This document shows positions 42,072 through 50,230 of a stretch of DNA of 64,000 nt, in pieces. The notes below the pieces were generated by a model, which saw nothing but the letters and a program-made list of their open reading frames with translations, was not told the DNA's origin and made no database searches. How positions within the stretch are numbered: position 1 is the stretch's first letter; every line of letters begins with the position of its first letter. The position numbers and the translations under genes were made by a program. This DNA is from JAGWAJ01 sp965215155 (GTDB taxonomy: Bacteria; Acidobacteriota; Vicinamibacteria; Vicinamibacterales; UBA8438), in assembly GCA_965215155.1 (NCBI GenBank), contig CBDCCY010000004.1, positions 2,232,001 through 2,296,000 on the forward strand. Reading direction: 5' to 3'.

Positions 42072-43304
42072 CTACGGCTCGAAGCGGTGGACGACGCCGT
42101 CCTTCATCACGAAGCGGACCCGGCGCAGCGCCCCGATGTCCTCGAGCGGATTGCCGTCGACGGCCACGAGGTCGGCGGTGAAGCCGGGGGCCGCCTGGCC
42201 GAGCACGTCGCCGAGGCCGAGGGAGCGCGCGGCGCGCGAGGTCGCCGAGAGGATGGCGTCCATCGGGCGCTGTCCGCCCTCGTTGATGCGGACGATGAAC
42301 TCCTCGACGTTGCGGCCGTGCGAGCCGGCCACCGCGTCCGTACCGAAGACGATCTGGACGTCCGGGTTGCGGAGCGTCTCGCGGAACGTGCGCAGCCCGA
42401 TGCGCCGGGCCTGGCTCATCCGCGCGAACCCCTCGGACGTGTAGTTGCCGATGCCGATGAACCGCTCGCGGTTGACGGCGTAGTTGTCCCACAGCAGGCC
42501 GACGTGGAACCCGAGGAAGGTGCCCTGCTCGGCGAGCACGGCGATGGTGTCGGCGTCGAACCGGTTGCCGTGCTCGATCGAAGTGCAGCCGGCGCGGGCC
42601 ACCGCGCTCACGACCTCCGATCCGTAGGCGTGGACCGCAACACGGAGCCCCTGCGCCCGACCCTCGTCGCAGGCCGCTTCGATCTGCTCGTCGCTCAGCG
42701 CCCGGAGGCCGCCCTCCCGGATGCTGCCCGAGGCGAAGACCTTCACCACGTCCGCTCCGTCGGCCTTGAGCTGTCGAACGTGCGCGCGAATCGCCTCCGC
42801 ATCGCCGGTGGCCGCGGTCACGGCGCGGAGCGAGGTGAGCACGCGCGGGCCCGGCACGTCGCCGCGCGCGATCGCGTCGCGCAGGTCGGCATCGAGCGGG
42901 CTGCCGAGGCTCTGGACCGTCGTGAACCCGGCCATCAGTGTGCGGTAGGCGTTGCCGACGGCGTGCAGCATCGTCCGCCTCGCTTCCGTGTCCCCGCCTC
43001 CGCCCTGGTGCAGCCGCCCGTCGGCACCGAAGTGCGACGTCAGGTGGACGTGGGTGTCGATCCACCCCGGCATGAGCGTGAGGTCCGACAGGTCGTAGGT
43101 CACCGCGCCGCGCAGCCCGTCGACCCGCGTGATCGCGCCGTCGTTCACGAAGATGCGGACGTTGGACCGCGTCCCGCCCGCCCCGTCGATCAGCAGCCCG
43201 GCGCGAAGCGAGACGGGAGCGTCCTGGGCGAGCGCGACGCCGGTCGCAGCAAGCGTCAACGTGATCGCGGCGGCGGCCGGGCGGAACGGCAGGCGTGGAG
43301 TCAT
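42072..43304 (-). CDS. Exported metal-dependent amidohydrolase
   Basis: 410-residue amidohydrolase (imidazolonepropionase/prolidase-like group). A signal peptide (about 1-26, ending VALAQ) precedes metal motifs: LMPGWIDTHVHL (HxH), the carbamylatable Lys in ADVVKVFASG, His in VAVHAYGSE, His in SIEHGNR and Asp in FGTDAVAGSHG. Such exported enzymes often cleave Xaa-Pro dipeptides or cyclic amides. ATG 43304 follows AAAGGACTCCTG and gives the signal peptide; upstream in-frame sequence is Arg-rich. The 215 bases between it and alkB hold nothing recognised. Confidence 0.88.
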   Translation of the reverse strand: MTPRLPFRPAAAAITLTLAATGVALAQDAPVSLRAGLLIDGAGGTRSNVRIFVNDGAITRVDGLRGAVTYDLSDLTLMPGWIDTHVHLTSHFGADGRLHQGGGGDTEARRTMLHAVGNAYRTLMAGFTTVQSLGSPLDADLRDAIARGDVPGPRVLTSLRAVTAATGDAEAIRAHVRQLKADGADVVKVFASGSIREGGLRALSDEQIEAACDEGRAQGLRVAVHAYGSEVVSAVARAGCTSIEHGNRFDADTIAVLAEQGTFLGFHVGLLWDNYAVNRERFIGIGNYTSEGFARMSQARRIGLRTFRETLRNPDVQIVFGTDAVAGSHGRNVEEFIVRINEGGQRPMDAILSATSRAARSLGLGDVLGQAAPGFTADLVAVDGNPLEDIGALRRVRFVMKDGVVHRFEP

Positions 43305-43444
43305 CAGGAGTCCTTTCCTTCGTCGTCGGTGCAATCGTAGTGCGCCGGGCAAGCCTCGGGGAGCGGAGGCGCGCGTGAGACGCACGTGAGAGCGCGGGGC
43401 GGATCGTGAGAGAATGAGGTCGGATCCTCTGCCGGGCAGGCGCG

Positions 43445-44017
43445 ATGAAAGACGACGGCAAGAAACCGTACGCTTCGCTGGCCCCGTCGCTGCTGGTCTC
43501 GATGCCGCAGCTCAACGACCCGAACTTCCGGCGCGCGGTGATCCTGCTGTGCGAGCACGGCGAGCACGGCGCGTTCGGGCTCGTGCTGAACCGACCGACC
43601 GATACCCCGGCGGCCGAGGTCGTCCGCCTGACGCCGCCGGTGAACGTCGCCAGCGACCTCGAGCTCTGGATAGGCGGCCCGGTCGAGCGCGAGCGCGGCT
43701 GGATCCTCATGGGGACGCAGCCGAGCGATGCCGAATCGGTCCGTGTCTGCGACGGTATCTTCCTGTCGACGTCGCCGAGCCTGCTGCGGCGCTTTCTGGA
43801 GGCCCCGCCGCCGCCCCGCACGCGTCTGCTCACCGGCTACGCAGGTTGGGATCCCGGGCAGCTCGACCGCGAGCTGGCTGCGTCGGCATGGCTGCACGCC
43901 GACGTCGACCCCGACCTCATCTTCGACAACGCGGCGAACGAGCTCTGGGAGGCGACGCTGCGGCGGATGGGGGCCGACCCCTCGCTGCTGCAGATGGGCG
44001 GCGGCGGTGTGCACTAG
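43445..44017 (+). CDS. YqgE/AlgH family protein
   Basis: 190-residue member of the UPF0301 (YqgE/AlgH) family. Landmarks are SLLVSMPQLNDPNFRRAVILLCEHGEHGAFGLVLNRP and IGGPVERERGWILM, with LTGYAGWDPGQLDRELAASAWL later. AlgH of Pseudomonas is linked to alginate regulation, but the biochemical role of the family is not established. The TAG stop begins repeat copy D. Confidence 0.92.
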   Translation: MKDDGKKPYASLAPSLLVSMPQLNDPNFRRAVILLCEHGEHGAFGLVLNRPTDTPAAEVVRLTPPVNVASDLELWIGGPVERERGWILMGTQPSDAESVRVCDGIFLSTSPSLLRRFLEAPPPPRTRLLTGYAGWDPGQLDRELAASAWLHADVDPDLIFDNAANELWEATLRRMGADPSLLQMGGGGVH

Positions 44018-44095
44018 GAGTCTGTGCCGCAGAAGCGTGCCATGGAGCGGTTCGTGCCCGCGCAGACTCGCAACGGGCCCGAGAGGGCGCGCCAG
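44014..44095 (+). repeat. Dispersed double-hairpin repeat, type 1, copy D
   Basis: CTAGGAGTCTGTGCCGCAG, in which TAG is the YqgE-family stop codon, closing arm GCGCAGACTC, then a second stem region GGGCCCGAGAGGGCGCGC. Same structure and orientation relative to the upstream gene as copies at 9916, 29995 and 38860. Confidence 0.84.
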
Positions 44096-44143
44096 CGCGC
44101 TCCCGGCGCGCGCGCAAGCTCCTGGCCCGAACGGAGGGAATCG

Positions 44144-45463
44144 ATGAGGACGTCAACCGCGAGGTGGTCGATGTGGGGCGCCGTCTGTCTGGCGGCCCTC
44201 CTGATGACGGCCGTGGCCGGGCTCCGCGGCGCGCCGGCGGATCTCCCGGAGATGGCCGGCGTGCCGACGGCCGAGCCTGAGACGGTCGGGATGTCGTCGA
44301 AACGGCTCGAGCGCCTCGACCGGGTCATGCAGGGATACGTCGAGCGGGGGGAGGTGGCGGGCGTCGTCACCCTCGTCGCCCGGCGCGGCAAGGTGGTGCA
44401 CTTCTCGGCGGCGGGCCGGCGGGACGTCGAGCAGCAGCGGGCCATGAGCCACGACACCATCTTCCGCATGGCGTCGATGACCAAGCCGATCGCCTCGGTG
44501 GCGCTGATGATGCTTTACGAGGAGGGCCACTTCCAGCTCCGGGACCCGATCTCCCGGTGGCTGCCGGAGTTCTCCGACGTGCAGGTCGCACAGCCTTCGC
44601 CGGAGCAGGAGCGCATTGCCGGGCGTTACAAGCTGGTGCCGGCCGCGCGTCCCATCACCGTGCAGCACGTGCTGACCCATACGGCGGGGCTGGCCAATAC
44701 CTACCGCGGATTGACCCAGACGGATTTCCAGGCCATGACGGCCGAGCGCAAGCCCACCGACACGGTAGGCGACATGGTGAAGCGGCTGGCGCGGCTCCCG
44801 CTCAACTTCCACCCCGGCGACCGCTGGGAGTACGGACGGGCGACCGACGTCGTGGGCCGGCTGGTCGAGGTCATGTCCGGCCAGACGCTCGACGCCTTCC
44901 TGCGCGAGCGGATCTTCGAGCCGCTCGACATGCCGGACACCCACTTCTACCTGCCGCAGTCCAAGCTCGGCCGCTTCGCCGCGCTCTACGGCCCCGGCGA
45001 CGACGGAAGGATCGTGCTGACGGAGGCGCCGACGGCTGACAGCCGCTTCGTCCGCGAGCCGCACGTCTACTTCAGCGGTGCGGGCGGTCTGGTGTCGACG
45101 GCGCGCGACTACTTCCGGTTCCACCAGATGATGCTGAACGGAGGGGAGCTCGACGGCGTGCGGCTGCTCGGCCGCAAGACGATCGAGCTGATGACGGCCA
45201 ATCACACCGGCGACTACGGCATCTGGCTCGCCGGCCCCGGCTACGGGTTCGGGCTCGGCTACGCCGTCGTGACCGATCTCGGCCCGTCCGGCACCCCGCG
45301 CTCGGAGGGGTCGTACTACTGGGGCGGCGCCTTCGGCACGATCTTCTGGGTCGACCCGTCCGAGGAGCTGATCGGCATCATGCTCACGCAGGTCCGGCCC
45401 TACACCCACCTCCGGATCCGGGAGGACCTCGCGACCCTGACCTATCAGGCGATCGTCGACTGA
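44144..45463 (+). CDS. Exported serine hydrolase, beta-lactamase class C/EstB type (S12)
   Basis: 439-residue exported protein. A signal peptide (about 1-28) precedes a class C beta-lactamase/D-alanyl-carboxypeptidase fold: nucleophile Ser and Lys in FRMASMTKPIA (SxxK), Tyr in RWEYGRATDVVG where beta-lactamases have YxN (the Asn is not kept), and YYWGGAFGTIFWVDP, the region around the third motif in EstB-type esterases. The pattern favours an esterase or peptidase rather than a true beta-lactamase. ATG 44144 follows GGAGGGAAT. Confidence 0.87.
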   Translation: MRTSTARWSMWGAVCLAALLMTAVAGLRGAPADLPEMAGVPTAEPETVGMSSKRLERLDRVMQGYVERGEVAGVVTLVARRGKVVHFSAAGRRDVEQQRAMSHDTIFRMASMTKPIASVALMMLYEEGHFQLRDPISRWLPEFSDVQVAQPSPEQERIAGRYKLVPAARPITVQHVLTHTAGLANTYRGLTQTDFQAMTAERKPTDTVGDMVKRLARLPLNFHPGDRWEYGRATDVVGRLVEVMSGQTLDAFLRERIFEPLDMPDTHFYLPQSKLGRFAALYGPGDDGRIVLTEAPTADSRFVREPHVYFSGAGGLVSTARDYFRFHQMMLNGGELDGVRLLGRKTIELMTANHTGDYGIWLAGPGYGFGLGYAVVTDLGPSGTPRSEGSYYWGGAFGTIFWVDPSEELIGIMLTQVRPYTHLRIREDLATLTYQAIVD

Positions 45464-45577
45464 GCAGGCCCGTCTCGCCGCTCGCAATCGGGGCGCGGCC
45501 GCCACGGCTGCCGCGCGCACTCCACCCGGGAACCGCACCGGCGCCCGGTGCGTCTTCACAGGGGCAGGAGGCCAACG

Positions 45578-48292
45578 ATGGGCGATCTGGTGCGACCTGC
45601 CGGGCGCGATGGGAGCGTGCGCCGGCGCGAGACGCCTCCAACCCACGTTCTACGGCGCGGGCTGCCCGGCCGCGGGGCGTGTCTCCTCGCCGTCCTCGCG
45701 GTCGCGGGCGGGTCGGCCGCCGCGGCGGTGCGGCAGCCGCAGGCGGTGCAACAACAGTCGCAGGCGGAGCAGCAGCGGTCGCAGGCGGTGCAGCGGCGGT
45801 CGCAGGCGGTGCAGCCGTCGCTGCCGCAGGCGCCGCCCTTCACGGCCGGGGTCGAGCTCGCCCGCCTCGACATCGAGGTGACCGATGCCCGGGGCCGGCC
45901 CATCCGGGACCTCCGCGCGGAGGAAGTCCGGATCGAGGAGGGTGGTGTCGTACGCCCGGCGGTGCTTCTGCAGCACGTGCGGGCGCCGCTGGGCTCGTAT
46001 GCCGAAGCGGCACTCCGCAGCATCGGCGGCGACGTCTCGACGAACCGGGGCGCCCCGCGCGGCCGGCTCTACGTCTTCGTGTTCGACCAGTCGCACATCA
46101 CCCCGCGGAACGAGGAGGTCGCCCGCCGGGCGGCGGAGCGGTTCCTTCGCACCCGGGTCCGGCCCGGAGACCGCGTGGCGCTCTACGGCCTTCCCGGTCC
46201 CGGCGCCCGCGTGGGGTTCACGAGCGACGTGGGCCGGGTGATCGCAGCGCTGCCGAACCTGTCGGGAGCGCGCGAGCCGGCCCGCTTCACCGGCATCGGC
46301 GAGATTCGGGAGTTCGAGGCGTTCGAGATCGACCTTGGCAACCGGGAGGTCCTCCAGAGCGTCCTTCTGCGACTCAGCGAGGACGCGGGCTTCGGCGTCA
46401 GCGCGATGGACGTCCGGGACGCGAGCCGCTCGGTCGTGAACCGGGCGGATTCCCAGGCTCGCCAGTTTCTCGACACGTTCGCCGACCTGATCCGCGGCCT
46501 GCGGCAGGTCGAGGGCCGCAAGGACATCATCCTCGTGTCCGAGGGCTTCCACGGCGCCAACGTCGGGCGCGACCTGGAGCGGGTGGCGGCTGCCGCGGCG
46601 CAGTCCTACAGCGCGATCCACGCGCTCGACATCAACCGTCGCGAATCGAGCGTCGAGGAGCGGACCCTTCTCGGAGGCCAGCGCTTCACGGCCATCGAGA
46701 GCCGGGTTTCGCCCCTCGGAACGTTGGCCACCGAGACCGACGGCGAGCTGTTCGCCAGGGCCGCGAGCCGCCTGGATGCCGTGCTCGAGGCCATCGGGGG
46801 CCGCTCCGACGACCACTACATCGTCGGGTTCGAGCCGGCCGGCGGCAACGGCGACGACGGGGGCGACTACCGGCGGGTCACCGTCCGGGCGACCCGGCCG
46901 GGCGCGCGCGTCCGCACGCGGACCGGCTACGCGCTGGGGGGCGGCAGTGCCGCGACGCGCGGTCGCCGCCAGGCCATCGATGCGGCCCTCGCCGCACCGT
47001 TCGCGCACCAGGGCCTCCGCGTCGACTACACGACCTACGTGCTGCGGGGAGAGACGCCCGTCCAGCCCACGGTGGTCCTGAGTCTGGATGCCGAGCTGCC
47101 CGTTGCGGCGGCCCGTGCCGGCGGTGCGGCCGACGTCGTATTCGTGGTCCGGGACGCGCGGTCCGGGCAGGCGGTCGCGAGCGGAAGCGACGTCATCCCG
47201 CTCCCCGCGAGCCCGGCCCCCGGCCGCGCCGCCGGCCGGGGATCCTATCGGGTGCAGTTCGAGGCGCCGCCCGGGGTCTACCTGATGCGGGCCGTCGTCC
47301 GCGAGCCGGGCGGGCAGATCGGCAGCGCGGACCGGCGCTTCGAGATTCCGTCGACGACGGCTTCCGCGGTCTCCACCAGCGACCTCCTGCTCGGTCCGTC
47401 GGCCGACCGCTTTCCGGTGCGTGCCACGGGTTACGCGGAAGACGGCCTGAGCGGCGTGGTGGAGTTGTACGGAGCGCCCGCGGAGATCGACGCCGCCAGC
47501 GTCCGGCTCTCCGTTGCGCCGGCCAGCGAGGGCGACGCGGTCGGCCGCCTCCGCACGGGCGATCTCGACGTCGTGGACGCGGGGCGCGGAGACGGCAGTC
47601 GTGTCGCGCGCTTCGAGTTCCCCCTCGACGGCCTTCCCGCGGGCCGCTACGTGGCCGAGATCGGCGTGACGCGCGGCGGCGAAACGGTCCGCCGGGTGCG
47701 GCGCGAATTCGACATCGTCAGCGGGTCGCGTCCGCGTCCGGCTTCGGCCCCGGGGGGCAGGCCGGCGGCCTCCGAGATCCTCCGCGGGCAGTTGGCCGGC
47801 CGCTACCTGGCTGCCCTCGGCCCGGTCGGCGGCGATGGTCCGGCGGCCGCAGCCCTGGCGCGCGCGCAACGCGACGACTGGCCCGGCGCGGCCGAGCTGA
47901 TCTCGGCGCCGGGCGACGACCCGTCAACGGACGCCGCGGTCGGAGAGCTCGCCCTGCTGGGTCTGGCGCGATTCGCCGCGGAAGACTACGCCGGAGCCAC
48001 GGACGCGCTGGAAGCGGCTTTCGCGGCTGACACCGACGCCTCCCGCCGCGCCCTGTCGGCGTTCTTCCTCGGTTGGGTCTATGCCTATCGGGACGATGAC
48101 CGCCGGTCGGCAAGCGCCTGGCGGCGCGCCGTCTTTCTCGATCCGGCGCTGGTCCCGGCGCACCTGGCGCTGGCCGACGCCTACGTGCGGCAGTCTCAGC
48201 CGGCCCTGGCGGTGCAGGTCCTGCGGGCTGGCTTGGCGGCGCTGCCCGATTCCCCGGAGTTGCGCGATCGCCTGTCCCGATTGACACGCTGA
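45578..48292 (+). CDS. Exported VWFA-related domain protein with C-terminal repeats
   Basis: 904-residue protein of the VWFA-related type found in Acidobacteria. A signal peptide is followed by a Gln-rich stretch of eight-residue repeats (SQAVQRR-like, about residues 50-85), then a VWA-like domain beginning ELARLDIEVTDARGRPIRDLR and LYVFVFDQSH, where the metal site is only partly kept (D-x-S without the second Ser). The last 150 residues look like TPR-type helices (LARFAAEDYAGATDALEAAF, AHLALADAYVRQSQPALAVQ). ATG 45578 follows CAGGAGG. Function unknown; probably protein-protein interaction in the periplasm. Confidence 0.78.
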   Translation: MGDLVRPAGRDGSVRRRETPPTHVLRRGLPGRGACLLAVLAVAGGSAAAAVRQPQAVQQQSQAEQQRSQAVQRRSQAVQPSLPQAPPFTAGVELARLDIEVTDARGRPIRDLRAEEVRIEEGGVVRPAVLLQHVRAPLGSYAEAALRSIGGDVSTNRGAPRGRLYVFVFDQSHITPRNEEVARRAAERFLRTRVRPGDRVALYGLPGPGARVGFTSDVGRVIAALPNLSGAREPARFTGIGEIREFEAFEIDLGNREVLQSVLLRLSEDAGFGVSAMDVRDASRSVVNRADSQARQFLDTFADLIRGLRQVEGRKDIILVSEGFHGANVGRDLERVAAAAAQSYSAIHALDINRRESSVEERTLLGGQRFTAIESRVSPLGTLATETDGELFARAASRLDAVLEAIGGRSDDHYIVGFEPAGGNGDDGGDYRRVTVRATRPGARVRTRTGYALGGGSAATRGRRQAIDAALAAPFAHQGLRVDYTTYVLRGETPVQPTVVLSLDAELPVAAARAGGAADVVFVVRDARSGQAVASGSDVIPLPASPAPGRAAGRGSYRVQFEAPPGVYLMRAVVREPGGQIGSADRRFEIPSTTASAVSTSDLLLGPSADRFPVRATGYAEDGLSGVVELYGAPAEIDAASVRLSVAPASEGDAVGRLRTGDLDVVDAGRGDGSRVARFEFPLDGLPAGRYVAEIGVTRGGETVRRVRREFDIVSGSRPRPASAPGGRPAASEILRGQLAGRYLAALGPVGGDGPAAAALARAQRDDWPGAAELISAPGDDPSTDAAVGELALLGLARFAAEDYAGATDALEAAFAADTDASRRALSAFFLGWVYAYRDDDRRSASAWRRAVFLDPALVPAHLALADAYVRQSQPALAVQVLRAGLAALPDSPELRDRLSRLTR

Positions 48293-48399
48293 CAAGTCGC
48301 CGCACGTCCGACGCTGGCGGGGGACGCCGAACGCGGGGGCTCCGGCTCCCGCCTGCCGCCGGTTCCTGCGTCGACCCGGGGGGCGGCACGATCCGCGGA

Positions 48400-50217
48400 T
48401 CAGGGGTCGGTGGTCTCGGTGGCGGACGCTGGGCGCAGCCGGGTCTCGGCCGTCATTCGCTGGTCGGTCGCGGCGTGGAAGAACGTCTCCCACTGCTGCC
48501 GGATCCCGTCGAGCTTGGCCACGTGATCGGCGTTGGGGTCGCGCCCGCCCCGGACCACGTAGACGAACGCCTGCCGCTGGACGCGGGGGGAGTCGGCGGC
48601 GCTCGGGACGCGTTCCCCCTCGACCTCGATGACGTCCTGGATGAGTACGTCGCGGCGCGTGCCGTTGAAGGTCACCCCCACCTGTGGCGACCCGCTGCGG
48701 CGGGCCGATGGGCTCGCGTTCGTCGGCGCCTCGACGTAGAAGAACGACGGCACCTCGGAGGCGTCGCGCAGGCCCATCGCGTACTGGTCGAGCGCGCTGT
48801 AGCCCTCGACCGCCGCCACGGTGCGGAACTCGCCGCCTCCGAGGGCCTCGATGTCGTTGCCCTCCATCACCGAGGCGTCGGAATCGAAGAAGAAGCTCCA
48901 GTGGGCGTGGTCCCGGCCGAGGAGCTCGGACGAGCGCTCGCGGTCGTGATCGCTGAACTCCAGGAAGGCGAGCCAGCGATGGCCCACCTCGTGCCCGATG
49001 ATGCTCAGGGTGGTGTCCGGGCCGTTCACCTTCTTCTCCGTGTCGTCGGAGTACTTCCCGAGCCAGCCCATCACGGCGATGCCGCTCAGCTCGTCGCTTC
49101 CGAAGTCGGACGGAATGTCGTAGGTCGGCAGGCCGATGCCCTGGATGTCGTTCGCGATCGTGACGTGGTAGGCGAACGCATCGATGAGGATCGGCGCATC
49201 CGTCCAGATGAGGACCTGGTCGTAGGCGTCCGGGTGCGACCGCAGGAACTTCTGCGCCACCGCGACCGTGTCGAGCTCGCCCCGCAGCGCGAAGCGCTCG
49301 CCGACCGCGGCGCTGCCGCCGGCGGCGCCGCCGGTGTCGCTCAGGTCGACCGACTCGAACGAGGTGGTGCGGCCCGGGGAGAGTCCGACGAGTGCCGTGC
49401 CGGTCCCGATGCCGGCGTCGAACGTCATCTCGACGACGCCCGTCGAGAGCAGGGCGGCCTGTACGGTGGTCGTGAGCTGCGACCCGTACTCGGGGACCGC
49501 GCACCAGGTGACGGTGACGGCATCCTCCCCGGTCTGCGCGTAGATCCCGCCGCCCGCCGACGGGTCGAGGTCGGCCAGGAACGGCGCGATGCGCGGCGCC
49601 CCGGAGAGCAGCCGGGAGACGTTGCGCGAGGTGCTGGCGCTGTCTGCCTCCTCGAAGGTGATGTTGCCGTCCGAGTTGACGAAGGCGTCCTCGTGCGTGT
49701 CCGCGTAGTAGGAGAACTCGAACGGCAGCTCCAGCGACGTGCTGTCGTCGTCGCCCAGCGTCAGTTGCTCGCCCACCGGCGAGCGCCAGGTGGCTGTGCC
49801 GAGGTGGGTTACGTCGTAGCCGCCGTCGTCGTTCGGGCTGAAGCGGAGTTTGACGTCGCGCAGGTCGTAGACGTTCGCCCCGCGGACGAGGTCGCCCTCG
49901 TCCCTGAGCACCGCGATCTCGCCGATGTCCTCGGCTTCGGCCTCGGTCGAGTCCGTCGTGGCAACCGGTCGCAGCAGTCCCCGCTCCAGCGCCGCGCGGT
50001 GATTCCAGACGCTGTCGAGGACTCCCCAGCGCCCGCCGTCGTCCACCCGCCCGAAGCGCTTGTCGACGCCGAAAGGTGCGGCCGCAGCGGCGCTCCGGAG
50101 CGCCCCCGGCGTCGCCGCCGCCGGACAGGGGTTCTGGGCGGCGAGCGGGTGGGGCGAGCCGGCCGCCACTCCGGCGGCCAGCACCCCGATTCGCAGCGCG
50201 TGTCTGAGGGAGACCAT
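48400..50217 (-). CDS. Exported HEXXH metalloprotease-like protein with nidogen-like region
   Basis: 605-residue exported protein. A signal peptide (about 1-27, ending LAAQ) is followed near residues 165-285 by a region resembling an extracellular nidogen-like domain (FSYYADTHEDAFVNSDGNITF, APFLADLDPSAGGGIYAQ), and later by a zinc site HEVGHRWLAFLEF near residue 405 with an Asp/His-rich follow-up (HDRERSSELLGRDHAHW). No assigned peptidase family could be recognised with confidence. Its start lies 13 bases after the stop of the TonB receptor gene, so the pair is one transcript. It may process or feed peptides to that receptor (inference). Confidence 0.72.
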   Translation of the reverse strand: MVSLRHALRIGVLAAGVAAGSPHPLAAQNPCPAAATPGALRSAAAAAPFGVDKRFGRVDDGGRWGVLDSVWNHRAALERGLLRPVATTDSTEAEAEDIGEIAVLRDEGDLVRGANVYDLRDVKLRFSPNDDGGYDVTHLGTATWRSPVGEQLTLGDDDSTSLELPFEFSYYADTHEDAFVNSDGNITFEEADSASTSRNVSRLLSGAPRIAPFLADLDPSAGGGIYAQTGEDAVTVTWCAVPEYGSQLTTTVQAALLSTGVVEMTFDAGIGTGTALVGLSPGRTTSFESVDLSDTGGAAGGSAAVGERFALRGELDTVAVAQKFLRSHPDAYDQVLIWTDAPILIDAFAYHVTIANDIQGIGLPTYDIPSDFGSDELSGIAVMGWLGKYSDDTEKKVNGPDTTLSIIGHEVGHRWLAFLEFSDHDRERSSELLGRDHAHWSFFFDSDASVMEGNDIEALGGGEFRTVAAVEGYSALDQYAMGLRDASEVPSFFYVEAPTNASPSARRSGSPQVGVTFNGTRRDVLIQDVIEVEGERVPSAADSPRVQRQAFVYVVRGGRDPNADHVAKLDGIRQQWETFFHAATDQRMTAETRLRPASATETTDP

Positions 50218-50230
50218 CGGAGGCGTGAGG

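Noticed and set aside
44144..45463. True class C beta-lactamase resistance gene.
   Set aside because: SxxK is present, but YxN is YGR and the third motif follows EstB-like esterases; many such genes are peptidases or esterases.
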